DNA of 64,000 nucleotides from Stichopus chloronotus (lineage: Eukaryota > Echinodermata > Holothuroidea > Aspidochirotida > Stichopodidae): NCBI GenBank assembly GCA_021234535.1, contig CM037832.1:9245575-9309574 (forward strand). Direction: 5' to 3'. This document shows positions 52,803-64,000 of this stretch, in pieces (positions within the stretch are counted from its first letter, which is position 1; the number at the start of each line of letters is the position of its first letter). A model generated the notes under the pieces. That model ran no database searches. It was not told the origin of the DNA and worked only from the letters and a program-made list of their open reading frames with translations. Both the position numbers and the translations under genes were made by a program.

Positions 52803-53470
52803 AGTGATTGCGTGTGTACTGAAAAACCAAAAAGATAAGATTATGTTTGATCTTAACTTTTTCTTTATTTTTAAATGTACACGCGAGGTTGTACATGAAC
52901 GGACTACAGTATGTCTTTCAATGAAGGAAAATGACAGTAACTACTTCGAAAAGCAATGGGATTGGCATAAAAACAGTAAAAAACAGAAATCATATTTGAA
53001 AATTAATGGTTCTTACTGTTAGCACCTACATGCAACAGTACAGGTCTCACTAGTGTATCAAAAACATAGTTGATCTCCTTGGTAGGTATTGGGGATTGTA
53101 GTATTTGGTGAAAGGAAACACTGTATTTACAAATAACCTACAAAGTGAACACAACCTTGCCTGCGGCGTCAGTGATCCTGAGTTGGTAACTGAATATTCA
53201 CTACTACTGTAGTATACTTCCAATTGGCCTGCTCAAAGAAGCACACCGTTGATATGAATGAAAACTGTCAACCACTATATTAGCGTATTCTACACTTTTT
53301 GTCGATATGTTAGCAGAATTTGAAATCATATGGCAAAATTAATCAACTGAAACCTTTTTATTTTCCCAGATTGTCTGAATGGTGTAATTAAAAGCCTCAC
53401 CAAAAATTTGGAGATGAAATTTCAATGTTTTTACTTTTTGCCTGTGCATGCAATCACTTTAATGAAAGGT
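52803..53470 (+). repeat. Dispersed repeat B, copy 2
   Basis: This copy is colinear with 34676-35325. Compared with that copy, several CpG sites are TG or CA here (gaacgaaaac against gaatgaaaac; atggcgtaat against atggcaaaat). It lies within the CCSER intron. Confidence 0.7.
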
Positions 53471-54639
53471 CTAGAAACTTAAATTGGCAAATATTTTTGT
53501 ATGTAGAATTGTTGGAAGTGATTTAATTTATTAGTGCCATCACTGACCAAGAGAAACTTGAGCATACAGGATACCATACCTTCAGCATACTGTGCAGCAT
53601 GTGCTGCAGTACTAGTTTCTCGACAGCAAGAGGCAAGTAACAGTTTGGTTTGTTATCTTAACCTACAAAATTAATATTTTACTTCCTTTTGTTGTTTTAA
53701 CATTCAGAAATGAAACTGATACAATTAGGTCCTTGGCTCTATCATTTCAGTGTCTGTAATGTTTATTGTTCAAGATTAACACAAAATAAAGCAGTACTTA
53801 CTGGATTTGATAAGGTATCGTGTGATGCAACACACATGCACACGCACTGTTCTTGATGTTGTTATTAGGGTACTGTTCAGAAAAAAATCCATTGAAATCA
53901 GTAACATAGTACAGGACATGCTATTGTTTCTGATACGTGCATGTGCCTAGTACTGTATGTGTGTAGACCATCACAGCAGCAGTATTGTATTGTGCAGCAG
54001 ATACTATACAGTACAGTACTGTACATGTGATGTTCAGAGTGTCCACAGACTTAAAAGTCAATTCTGAGTCCCTTTATCAAAATTGCAAAAGTCTGGCAAT
54101 ACAATATTACAGTACTTAGGCCTCCATTTTTGTTTCCTGACCTGCCACTTACCCCAGAATATCTCTACTCATAATCACCTTGGAACTAACGTGCTCTTAG
54201 CGATCAAAATGTGTGTTCTTGTGGGAATTCACACATAAACTTTCCATTATAGTAAGTATCATTCAGCCTGTTTTCTCATGGCAACTCACAATACAGTACA
54301 GTAGAGTGAGTGAACTTTGTGTTTCATGCAACTTTTTTTCTCCTGATTGTTTTTTTTAATCCCGTTCTTCCGTGGTACTGTACATGTGGCGGTCAAGATT
54401 ACTGCAGATTTGTGAGGGACTTACAGTACCCTCTCCCCCGTTGATTGTTCTTGATACACACTACATATTAGTTACACATACAATGTGAACTTTGAAATAA
54501 ATACTTTACAGCAGGCTACTTACTGGTACTCTGTACACAACGTGATGAAAAATGTCACTTTAGGTTCTGCAGATGTTAAAATGTAAATTGATATTTTTTG
54601 TGACCCAGCCCAGATTAAGGCATCTGTTGGCCTGACACA

Positions 54640-55080
54640 CTTAACTGTAAAGGATATAGGGCATTTGTTTTACAGGGAAATATTTGTGAACAAAGAATGG
54701 TAGATTATTCAAAATGTTGGAAATAAGGAAGGACAGTGGCATCCTTTTTAGGAATAAGTTCTCATTGATAGAAATTCAATTATTTGTTGACTTAGAACAG
54801 GCCTTGAATTCGGAGGTGTGCGAGTGCGATTGCACGCCACCACTCGCCTCAATTCTCTGTGAGGAGTGCGATTTTTTGCACACCTAGATAAAGAAGGACA
54901 CTTTATAGATGAATGTGTTACAGTTTACAAACAGCACACCTACCACACTCCTTACTTTCCTGAGGGGTGTGATTTGTAGCACACCTGGAAAATCTGAAAC
55001 TCAAGGCCTGCAAGAATAATGTCTTCATCCAAACCTTCTAAAGTTCAAATGATGCATCTTTCGTAACTCATCTTATGCTT
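54640..55080 (+). repeat. Dispersed repeat C, copy 2, interrupted
   Basis: Matches the repeat at 1010-1240 on both sides of an inserted 213-bp inverted-repeat element (54798-55010). The uninterrupted copy serves as the empty-site reference. Confidence 0.6.
54798..55010. mobile_element. 213-bp MITE with CAGGCCTTGA ends
   Basis: The element begins CAGGCCTTGAATTC and ends GAAACTCAAGGCCTG, terminal inverted repeats identical over the first ten bases. It interrupts dispersed repeat C. Inside are three related imperfect hairpin units built on GTGCGATT...GCACACC (about 54824-54840, 54864-54884, 54965-54986). It keeps several CpG in a CpG-poor neighbourhood, so it may be a fairly recent arrival. Ends of this type are seen in hAT-class elements, but no clean target duplication is visible, so the superfamily is unsure. 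Confidence 0.6.
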
Positions 55081-56875
55081 AGTGTTTTGACGAGATGAAG
55101 GTGTCACTGATGTCTGTTGGTGAGACTGATTGGTTTAACAATTTGATTTTGTGCATTTTAAACTCGCCATTTTCCTTAAAAGTTAAAACATGTTCGTTCC
55201 CCTGTTCCACAAAATACAGTACTGTACATGCACTGTATGTAACAAAACACTGTACAACAGTTTCAAGTACTGTAATTACATCAAATCACTTTACTGCATT
55301 TGAAGGTCCATCACCCTTTGGAATACTTCAAACATCAGTACTTCTATCACTGACTACTGCTTGTGATTTTGGTGACTCAGACAACACTCTCGTACTGTGT
55401 TTGTGTGTATCTTTGGCTCAAAAAATATTACATCAAAGTTGTTGAATACCACACTGGAAGAGTGTTATATTTGGCAGTCTGGTTTGATTTGGATACATGT
55501 GTTAAAGCTCTATAGAGTGACTGTACCAATGTGTGATGTGTGCAACACTGTACTACTACAGCACCAATACTTAAAAGTACCATACCAAACTACAGTAGGA
55601 AAAGACCTGTGAAATGCAAGAAATTTCAATAATCAAAATATGTCCTTGGTCATTCCAAAACAAGAAGTCTGCTCTTTTTATGCACAGTATGGTGAAGTCT
55701 AACAGACCCACACCAAATAGTGAAACCCACTAATTCTGTACATGTATCAAAGTGGACATATTGCAAAATTAGTACGACATACCTGTAGAAGTTGGGATCG
55801 ACAAAGGGTGTGCTTACAACTTAGCTCGAGAGCAACAGCCACTTAATAAATCACCTTCTATTCGTACTGCATCACACTGTACATGTGCTTCTGGAATACA
55901 GTTTGTGGCTAGTAAACAGAATTCTCATGATCAAATTTGATTTATTCTCAATCTACAGTATTCCCCCACGTCTGTATACATGCAGACAGGCCCCACTGTA
56001 CTGTACACTACATCATTCTGTGACTAGTCTCACTGTGCAGGTAATATGTGGTACAGCACTATGCAATCCTTGATGCACAGTTACTTGAGCATTGAAGAAA
56101 AGGACTCTCTAGACTACAACGCAGTAATTATCAGTGAATTGTAAATAGATCTGAGTACAACTTATAGTTCAGGGTGTAAATTCTGTACGCCCTTGCATAC
56201 AGCAGTGTACATAGTGCATCACATGGCACAGTAACATGTATTGTGAACTTACAGTACTATATGTAACCGCAGTACTCTTACTACATAGCCAGATGCTTGG
56301 TACTACATTTGAAACCTGAAATTACAGTGGCCTGATCTTGATTATTTTTTTATGATTCCGTCAACATTTGATATGCCTCATCGGAAACATCGTGACAATG
56401 AATAAAAGATTTCTAATTTGCCAAAAAAAGAAAAAAACATTCTTTTGAAATAAAATGAAAAGACAAATAATACCACAGACAGTCTTGTAGGCCATGTGGC
56501 AGGAAGATTTACCTCAGTTCTGCAGAAGAGTGAAGACAAAAACTACATGATGCTACACATTACTGTGTGATCTCATTTCTTTGTGCATGTTACAAATTAC
56601 AATCTTGGACAAAATACCTTGGGACACCCTGCTCCCCCTTTCAATGTCGGCCATATTACTGTTCAAAGTACAGTACTGTATATTCACTCCTAAAGCGCAA
56701 CATGGGCAAGGGGCGTTGGATTTCATGTTATCCTTTCACCTAAAATTTAGTATCATATTTGCAAATTATACAATTGTACAGTTTGAAATACAATTAGTAA
56801 GTGTTTCAGAAGTAAATTTGCAGAACATACTGTAGTGCACAGGTTTTGATGTAACCATAACCTTTTGATCATGCA

Positions 56876-58080
56876 GTTGTGTGTGCACTGTATGTGTGTG
56901 TGTGTTTGTGATGCCTACCTTGTAAACACTATCTTTCAAGAAGGGAAGCTTAGACAGATCTCATATGTATTCCATAGGTGAACCCATTAAGAGCAAGAAC
57001 CCTATTGTTTTTGGTGGAGGTCAAAGATCATCTGGGGTCAAATTGTAAAAACCTTGTAAACATGATCTCTCAAGAAGGGGGGGCTTGGACAAATCTCATG
57101 TTTAGTATGTGGATGTACCATGTTTTGTACAAGATCCTGATTGACTTTGTTGGAGGATAAAAGTCATTTGAGGTCAACAGGGGTCAAATTGTGAAAACCT
57201 TGTAAACACAATATCTCAAGAAAGAAAGCTTGGACGGGTCTCATAATTAGTACATACTGTACGGTGTAGGTGTACCTCATGGAGAACAAGAACCCTATTG
57301 TTTTTTATAGAGGTCAAAGGTCATTCGTGGTCAAAAGAGGTCAAATTGTGAAAACCTCGTATATACAATATCTCAAGAAGGGAAGCTTGGGCAAATGTCA
57401 GACACTGTATGTAGGTGTACTACATTTAGTATACAGTAAGATCCCTATTGACTTTAGTTGAAATCAAAGGTCATTTGAGATCAATGTTGTCAAATTGTGA
57501 ACCGTTGTAAACATGATATCTTAAGAAGGGAAGCTTAGAAAAAAGTCATACCTGTATGTGGTATGGAAGTGCACCACATTGATTACAAGATCTTTTATTT
57601 TTAGTTAAAGGTCAAAGGTCATTTGAATTCAACAGGGGTCAGATTGTGAAAATATTTGTAAACACAATATTTTAAGTTCTTGGAAAACTTGGGCATATCT
57701 CCCATTAAGAACCAAAGTCAATCTCATTGGGTATAAAGAATTTCATTGTCTTCAGTGAAGGTCAAAGGTCATCTGAGGACAACAGGGTTGCATGAAATTC
57801 TTGTAACCATCATTTCTTAAGAAGGGAAGCTTTGACAGATGTCATATTCAGTATGTATCTCATTGAGTGCAAGAACCATTTTAATGCGGTCAAAGGTCAT
57901 TCAATGTCAGCAAGGGTCGAATTGTGAAAACCTTGTAGGTACATGATCTCAAGAAAGGAAGTTTGTACGGATCTCATACTGTAGGTAGCCTTCGACACAT
58001 ACTAATGCTATAATGTTAGATTCAGAAAAAAATGGTCACAAATCTTATCATCAGTACCAAAATTTGTGCATTCTAGTTAT
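56876..58080 (+). repeat. Tandem-repeat element, copy 2 (about 148-bp units)
   Basis: This array has the same architecture as 31795-33115. A GT-rich start (56877-56912) is followed by about eight units with core anchors near 57020, 57166, 57313, 57463, 57611, 57761 and 57889. The right flank ends near TTTGTGCATTCT, as in copy 1. It lies inside the CCSER intron. The CpG of the AAACACGATATC segment is absent in all units here. Confidence 0.9.
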
Positions 58081-61000
58081 ATTTAAAGTACCTGCTGATC
58101 AAACTGAACTGACAGTACTGTATGTATCTATCACATATCAATCCATAGAGCAGGCATTCTGAACAGTCCATTATTTTCTTGTTGTCAGACCTTTTGCACC
58201 AATAATAGACCTGCACTGATGCTACAGTATGCAGTATTTTGCTTTTATGTAACCTTACACTGAATGCATGAAATTTTCACTTGAGGCCATAAAAGCCTGG
58301 AGCTGTGAAGTCTGCGATACTCAGGTTCTGTGAGTAGAATTTGTACATCTCATTCATGCAATTTGCGATGCATACATTCGTGATTTTGAATATTTTCAAG
58401 CGAATGGACTGTATAGTAGCCTACTTAAGCCAAAAGGTTATACAGTACCAGATCTTATTTATGTGAAACGTGCATTAAATATCATGTTTCTTCTCCCTGT
58501 GCAGATCTGACGAATGCTTCCCGTAATGAAGAACCTAATTAAGTTAGCGTTATGAATCCATGCTTGATTTCTCAGCACCTCACATTTTCAGATTTTCTTT
58601 TGGTTATGAGGCCTTGGGTGAACAGTATGTGTGCACCATACATCATTGTACTGCTAATGTATGGTTTTACTGCCGAATTGTCTGAGCTGTGTTATTTACA
58701 GTGAGTCTGTGCTTGACACTTGTACTTGCAGTGCAGTAGCACAGGAGATGCATGTACAATACTACTACAGTGCTTGTTGTTTTGAATAGACAAAAAAGTC
58801 AGTGCTCTACTGCTCTCATAAATTACACACTTAACACAAAATGACAAATTGTTTCTTGTTTAAAAGAGTAGTCCTACTGAATGTACAGTGTACATGTCGG
58901 TCTTTTATAGAATGGTGTGGCTAAGTATTGGTTTTTACAGCAAACATTTTTGTTTGTGTTTATTTTGCTATAGGCTGTGGTGCCCATACAGTATGTGATA
59001 ATGTGGCACATAACATCAAGATAATTTTGTATAATTTTGCTGTATGTTTGTGAGTGATGTTTCCAATTCCTAACAGTAAAGTCTTCATAAGCTGCTGTTA
59101 TTGTACACTCTCAGGACTAAAATGATGTACACTACGTTGCACACTCTACGTAAGTCTATGCGTCTGGATCAGAGGGCAGCACCAAGCAGCCTTTCCCAGG
59201 ACTATTAATTCCTACCTTGCATTTGTGATCAGTTTACACCTTACTTCCCAACACTTACTAAATGTAGTAAATATGACCTGAGACGCTATGCTTTGAGTTA
59301 ATATTCAAAGATTTTACGAGTATTTTCCCATGGCAGTGCTTACAAGACATAGAGTGTGCTGGGGGTGTTGTCCCTCGTTGCCATCAAGGACCCTTAATCC
59401 CCTTGGTTAAGCCTCTGGACCCTACCAGAAGTGGTTTGTTCCCTCTCTTGGAGCCCAGTACTAAAGTTTTTCTAAGGTAGCTACAGTACAAGCCCGGTAT
59501 GGATTGATGTATTTTGTTACTGTAGTTCGTTCAGTATAGACCTGATCACAGAACAGTACATTGTGGTCTACACAGTGAGCACTGCATGCAGTACAGTTTC
59601 TTGGTTTTAGTGTCTTCTACAGTACAGTAGCTATTTCATTGTTGTTGAGTCAGTGATAAACCTTTACCTCTGTTTACTTGTATCCATTGGCTACTGTAAG
59701 ACAAAAGGGTAAGTAATACACTGTAGGTGCAGTACTACAGTAGGAGGCTTGAAGAGTGAAGAATGCTGTAGCAGCTCTACAGTAGTTGCACATCTTTCAC
59801 CTGCACTCTTTCTTTCACAACTGTGTTCACTGTAAAACTGCAGTATGTCTCCTCAAGTCCTCATATGTACCGTAAATTTGTCACCATTCAAAGGGAGTAA
59901 ATAACTGAGTTGGTCTACTGATCTTCACACCATCAAAACTTTCCTGAAAATGTCGAACTTTTAAAGAATTTAAAGATGCATGGCTTAATTCTGTTGTAAC
60001 TGGACTTTCTGAAAAGCCTGTGAAAGCATTAATTTAGGTACATGCCTCGTTGTATAATAGCTGTCAAAAATGAGGTACAGTACAGTAAATCTTAGACAAG
60101 TTGAAGAGAAACCAAGGTACAGTACATCCTTACAGTGAGTCTTGTTTACAGTAAATTACCAGCCATGCCCTGTCTTCAGGTGTTTTAATAGTGCCCACTC
60201 ATACTTAATTAAGTATAAAGAGTAATCTCATGAATTAACTGTCAGGTATTTCAGCAATTGTACTCTGCATAATTTACATGTGGTACTACTTGCTGTAAAC
60301 AATCTCAGACACACAGCTTGAACACAAATAAAGCATCCTGGTACATTATAAGCACTATACTGTGTACTGTACAATAATCTGCATTACTACAGTACCGGTG
60401 CACTGTAGTGCTGTTGCTGTGGAGGGTCATTAATTATATTATATGAGTGAGAGTGTGCACTTACTGCACAGTAAAGTGAAGGGTCAGTGATAAATGAGGG
60501 GGATTAACCATTGTAAATTTGGTCTATTTCTGTGTTTTATTGCATACTGTCCTACAGGTAATCTGTAATATATCAAAGTTTATAGAGTTTGTAATTACAG
60601 TAGTCTAATTACAGTACCACCCAGAGTGAATAAATTTGTTTGCTGCATGTACAGACAATAGTAACATTTGAGTACTTGACTATAACAGTGTGAAAGTTTG
60701 AAGTATATGTGGTCGTTAAACTTGAAATATGTAGCTTAAAGAGAGATACTCTAAACCGATGTCATTTGTGGAACACATGGCACACGTACAGCATGCAGTG
60801 TTTTGGTAACTTTCTTCTATCATATCGTGTAGGCCTTAAGTACTTCTGGGTGCCTTCTGCTCTACCGCAATTTAATGTGGCTGAAGCATTGAGGTTATTC
60901 ACACGAACTGTCTTCATCGAGAGCAAGAAACTCTCCCAACCACCCTCTAGGTGAAGTGCCTCACCTCTACTTAGTTGGTGAAAACACAAACAAATGCTCA

Positions 61001-61791
61001 AATAAAATCTTGCTTGCTTTTGAGAATGTACACTTTTTACATTCAAGGGCTGTCCCTGGGTGTACATACATCACACTTAATACAGAAGTTGTTTGGTGCC
61101 ACATGTACAGTAGTACATTAACATTTTCTCTCGAATACCTGTATTCGCAAAATTGCAATGTTATTCATTCCTCGCGTACCTGTCTCACCACAATTACCAA
61201 ACTCCAGTTTTCTGTGTTTAGATTGCTGGTTACTTTTCAGCACAACCTGAAATGCCACTTGGCATACAACCTGCCTTAGTGCTGCCTTCCCATTCTGCTA
61301 CAGTACCTCTGCAGTGCTTGAGTGAGGAGTTACAGTACTCTATGTACTGTAGATTTTACATACAAGATTACAGTATTATGGTTTTAGTGACTCCATCTAA
61401 TCTCCTAAGGTCAAACTATTTTTGCATCCCTTGAGAGGTTCAAAAAGGTGTTACCACCTCTCCACTGGGACCAGGTGTCCCTTGAATGACTGTGGATTTT
61501 GTGTCCTGAAAAAACTGATGTGCTCGGACCTGCCACGTTGTATACATATTCACATAATTGGTCTACACTCGTGATCACTGCAACCTACAGTGCAGGTGTA
61601 TATTCAACATATGGTGTGAAAAAATTTCAACTGGTAACCATTTGGTAAATTCTTGGTTTTCCTTCTGTTCCAGTGTGATGTCCACCTTTTAAGCAGTACG
61701 TTGCCTTCATTGCTCTTTTATTACTGTTGATAGAGGTTCATTATATATACTGTAAATTTATGTTCAATTCTGTATCGATGTACACCTACAG

Positions 61792-61945
61792 GTTGTCACC
61801 ACTCTCATCTCCATCCAGAGTAAAGTTGAACTCAGCAGAGAGGGACAGCTGCGTGGTGCTCGATGCCGTGGTATACAACGGTATGGTGAAAGAGCTCTCT
61901 GCCATGAGACTGATGCTACGCAAACTGAGCACTTTGCTGCATGAG
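61792..61945 (+). CDS. CCSER1: CCSER coiled-coil exon
   Basis: This 154-base exon has acceptor gtacacctacag and donor CATGAG|GTAAAA. Its first base completes the Ser codon left open at 50941, and 51 full codons follow, ending in phase 0. The segment VVLDAVVYNGMVKELSAMRL and then MLRKLSTLLHE (about residues 510-540) aligns position by position with the conserved CCSER segment around MVQDCTAVKTxLLKLKRLL. That segment forms the start of the coiled coil. The phase match across a 10.8-kb intron and the order of motifs strongly join it to the 49436-50941 exon. Confidence 0.85.
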
Positions 61946-63988
61946 GTAAAATCTCTTTAATATTCTAATTTTTAAGTTCTTTAAATTTTTTATACGTCTA
62001 AATTTGTGCGACATTTTCGATTCTTCTTTTGAAGTTTGCTTTGAATTTCTACTCACAGTGGAGTAGAATGGGTCCACTGCACTGGGTATACACTCAATTT
62101 TCTGTAGATTATGCAGTATTCTCCAATGCTGGGAAATCACCCCAAATGTGGGTTTATCAATTGATGTGTTCAAAACCTTCTTCAAGGTATGGCATCACTC
62201 GGAAAATTTTAAGCAAATTCTAGGACAGTACTCGATGAATACAGTCAAATGGGAATTGAATTTTTCTGTTGTATTTTTAAAATTAAGTTATTGCTTAGGA
62301 AAAAAATGAGAATTTAGAAACTAATAATTCTGTTGATGCCTTATATATATACCATTGTATTTACACTGAGCGCACACACCATCTCTATGTGGTTCATTTA
62401 TGTGAATGAGTCACTTCATTTGATTAGTAGGCTTTTAATACAGTATGTCCTGTCTCAGACAATGCTGTAGTTATCAATTTGTGGAAATTTATGTTCAGAA
62501 ATGATGGTGAAATTATACACAGACAAAGTGAATGTGTCACAGTATTTGTTCATGGTTAGTGCTTTTTTTTGCAGGCAACACTTGCTGGATTTCTCAGCTG
62601 GAACTTTTCTTTGTCAGTAAACATACTCAGGATGACCATTTGATGAAGTGATAAGTGAATGCTGATTTAATTGACTGAACTGCTATTTCTCATTTGTCTC
62701 AGCTGTTAAATGCAGATTGAGGTCATTGATTGTGAACCAGGGTTTAATAGCTTTCTCAAAAATGTTTATTGTTACTGTATTCATGAGGAATGTTACCACC
62801 TTATGACTCACTCCATAGAGTTTAGCAGCTGTAATTATAATAATATATAGGTTTAGAGAGTAAGAATAATAAGGTTGTGAGAAACGTTTGTTATCATACG
62901 GTACTGCAATGAAGTACTGGATATTAACACCACGCCATTAATCTGATCTCAACTCGTACTAAGAAGTGCTGCAAGCACTGCTCTACATTTATGATGGAAT
63001 TAATGTTCATTTAATTTGTTTGAGACAGGTACAGTATCACACAAAACAACAGCAGAAATTAGCTTCTAAGAAAACATCTTCTAGCTCCTACAATGTTATT
63101 GGTCATCTCTCAGGCTAAATGAGGAAATTGTGCAGTTGAAACTGATTGCAAACGGATGAATAATTAAGGATGTGGGTGGTACTTCCTGCTTTTTCTCTAT
63201 CAGTTTCCATGGTTACTAAGAGTTATCTGAGACTTAATATTCTTAAGTGTGTAAACACAAAGGCCTTTGGTGCTGATAATAGCTACATTATCCTACTGCC
63301 CTTTCAGTGCAGGTATTAAAGTGTGTGATTACTTTGGCACTAGTTACCACTGTAGAGTATTTCAGAGGCTGTCTGTTTGGTGTGAAAGGCGATAAATCAA
63401 AGATGATTTGGTCATGATCCTGATGTCAGAATTAAATTGTATAGCACTTAGAGGAGGAAAAAGCTGTGTTAGTGCTAAATTCAGTATGGAGAAATTATGA
63501 GGTTGAAATTCAAGGAAAATAACTGCCAGTCAGTCCTGTAATATCACCAGTTTCAGTTTGGATTTATCGAGGAGATGGTCACATGAAATAGAAACTTGCT
63601 CGTTTGGGTGGTACTGTACAATACAGTATGTGCATGCTGCTTATTTCAGCATCTTTTTCCCTAACGATAACAACCTCCAGAAATGGTTCAGGTCCACGTA
63701 GATAAGTCTCGATTTATCCACAATGATGACAGACTGTTCCTGCCAGTAGATGACAATTTTGACATTCAGTATTCTAGAGCATTTCGATTCCACTCTCCCA
63801 GCTGGTCGTGAAACGTAACAGAAAATACAGCTTCCGCTATATCTGGTAGCACACATCTTCTGGAAAAAAGTCTACCGGAACATACAGTCAAACTGCCATA
63901 GAGTTGATTCTTTCCTGGTAAATCAATGACGTTTCTCTTTTATTATTTCCTGTATTTACCATTTACATCTTGTTTATATCCACAACAG
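61946..63988. other. CCSER intron after the coiled-coil exon
   Basis: A 2.0-kb intron between the donor at 61945/61946 and the acceptor at 63988. No further exon, repeat or element was recognised in it. Confidence 0.55.
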
Positions 63989-64000
63989 GTCGGAGGAAGT
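63989..64000 (+). CDS. CCSER1: Start of the next CCSER exon, cut by the window end
   Basis: A strong 3' splice site (a long T-rich tract, then tatatccacaacag) ends at 63988. The previous exon ends in phase 0, so the visible bases read Val-Gly-Gly-Ser. This is compatible with the Gly/Ser-rich stretch that follows the coiled-coil helix in vertebrate CCSER2. Only 12 bases are visible. Confidence 0.55.

Larger units (their letters stand above)
50942..61791. other. Large intron of the CCSER gene
   Basis: A 10.8-kb intron, strongly CpG-poor (two CpG counted in 52021-52620) and full of TACAGTA/TACTGTA words. It holds dispersed repeat copies at 52803-53470, 54640-55080 and 56876-58080 and the inverted-repeat element at 54798-55010. 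Short frames such as 55095-55445 and 60709-61067 show no recognisable domain. Confidence 0.6.

Overview
The window looks like nuclear DNA of a marine invertebrate animal. It is AT-rich, with short coding exons flanked by GT..AG splice sites, kilobase-scale introns, microsatellites, long G/C homopolymers and dispersed repeats. The two recognisable genes belong to families shared by animals. Frequent AGGCCTA/CCTAGG words and the general texture suggest an echinoderm, perhaps a sea cucumber, but that placement is inference and not proven by any marker here.

Minus strand, about 4.7 to 18.3 kb: part of a gene of the neutral sphingomyelinase-2 (SMPD3) family. A large first coding exon (16978-18285) carries two hydrophobic hairpin segments and the first half of the catalytic domain. 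It is followed by phase-compatible exons at 13411-13486 and 7273-7419 and a weak candidate at 4690-4808. The C-terminal exons with the final Asp-His motif were not found. The protein is unusual: the Glu of the catalytic domain is kept, but the Thr-His-Leu histidine is Gln, the Asp of Gly-Asp-Phe-Asn is Thr, and the N-terminal metal-binding Asn appears to be Asp. It reads as a diverged and probably inactive paralogue. Inside its second intron, on the same strand, lies the start of what looks like a separate type II membrane protein (9819-9915, with 8029-8195). At 2.0-2.5 kb there is a possible decayed sulfotransferase-like fragment.

18.3 to 45 kb: mostly sequence without recognisable genes. 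It holds a non-autonomous hAT-like element (39139-39572), a well-bounded orphan exon on the minus strand (37019-37104), a long AT microsatellite, one copy of a 1.3-kb tandem-repeat element (31.8-33.1 kb) and one copy of a 650-bp dispersed repeat (34.7-35.3 kb).

Plus strand, about 45.2 to 64 kb: the 5' half of a CCSER (FAM190, coiled-coil serine-rich) gene. Its main coding exon is 49436-50941, the conserved coiled-coil exon is 61792-61945, and the next exon begins at 63989 and runs out of the window. A candidate non-coding first exon and promoter lie near 45.2-45.6 kb. This half of the window has a different texture: CpG is strongly depleted and TACAGTA/TACTGTA words abound. Three repeat families have one copy on each side of the boundary. 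In the tandem-repeat family a CpG kept in most left-hand copies is TG or CA in the right-hand copies, which points to germline gene-body methylation of the CCSER unit but not of the SMPD3-like unit. The CCSER introns also hold a near-perfect 118-bp palindrome and a 213-bp inverted-repeat element.
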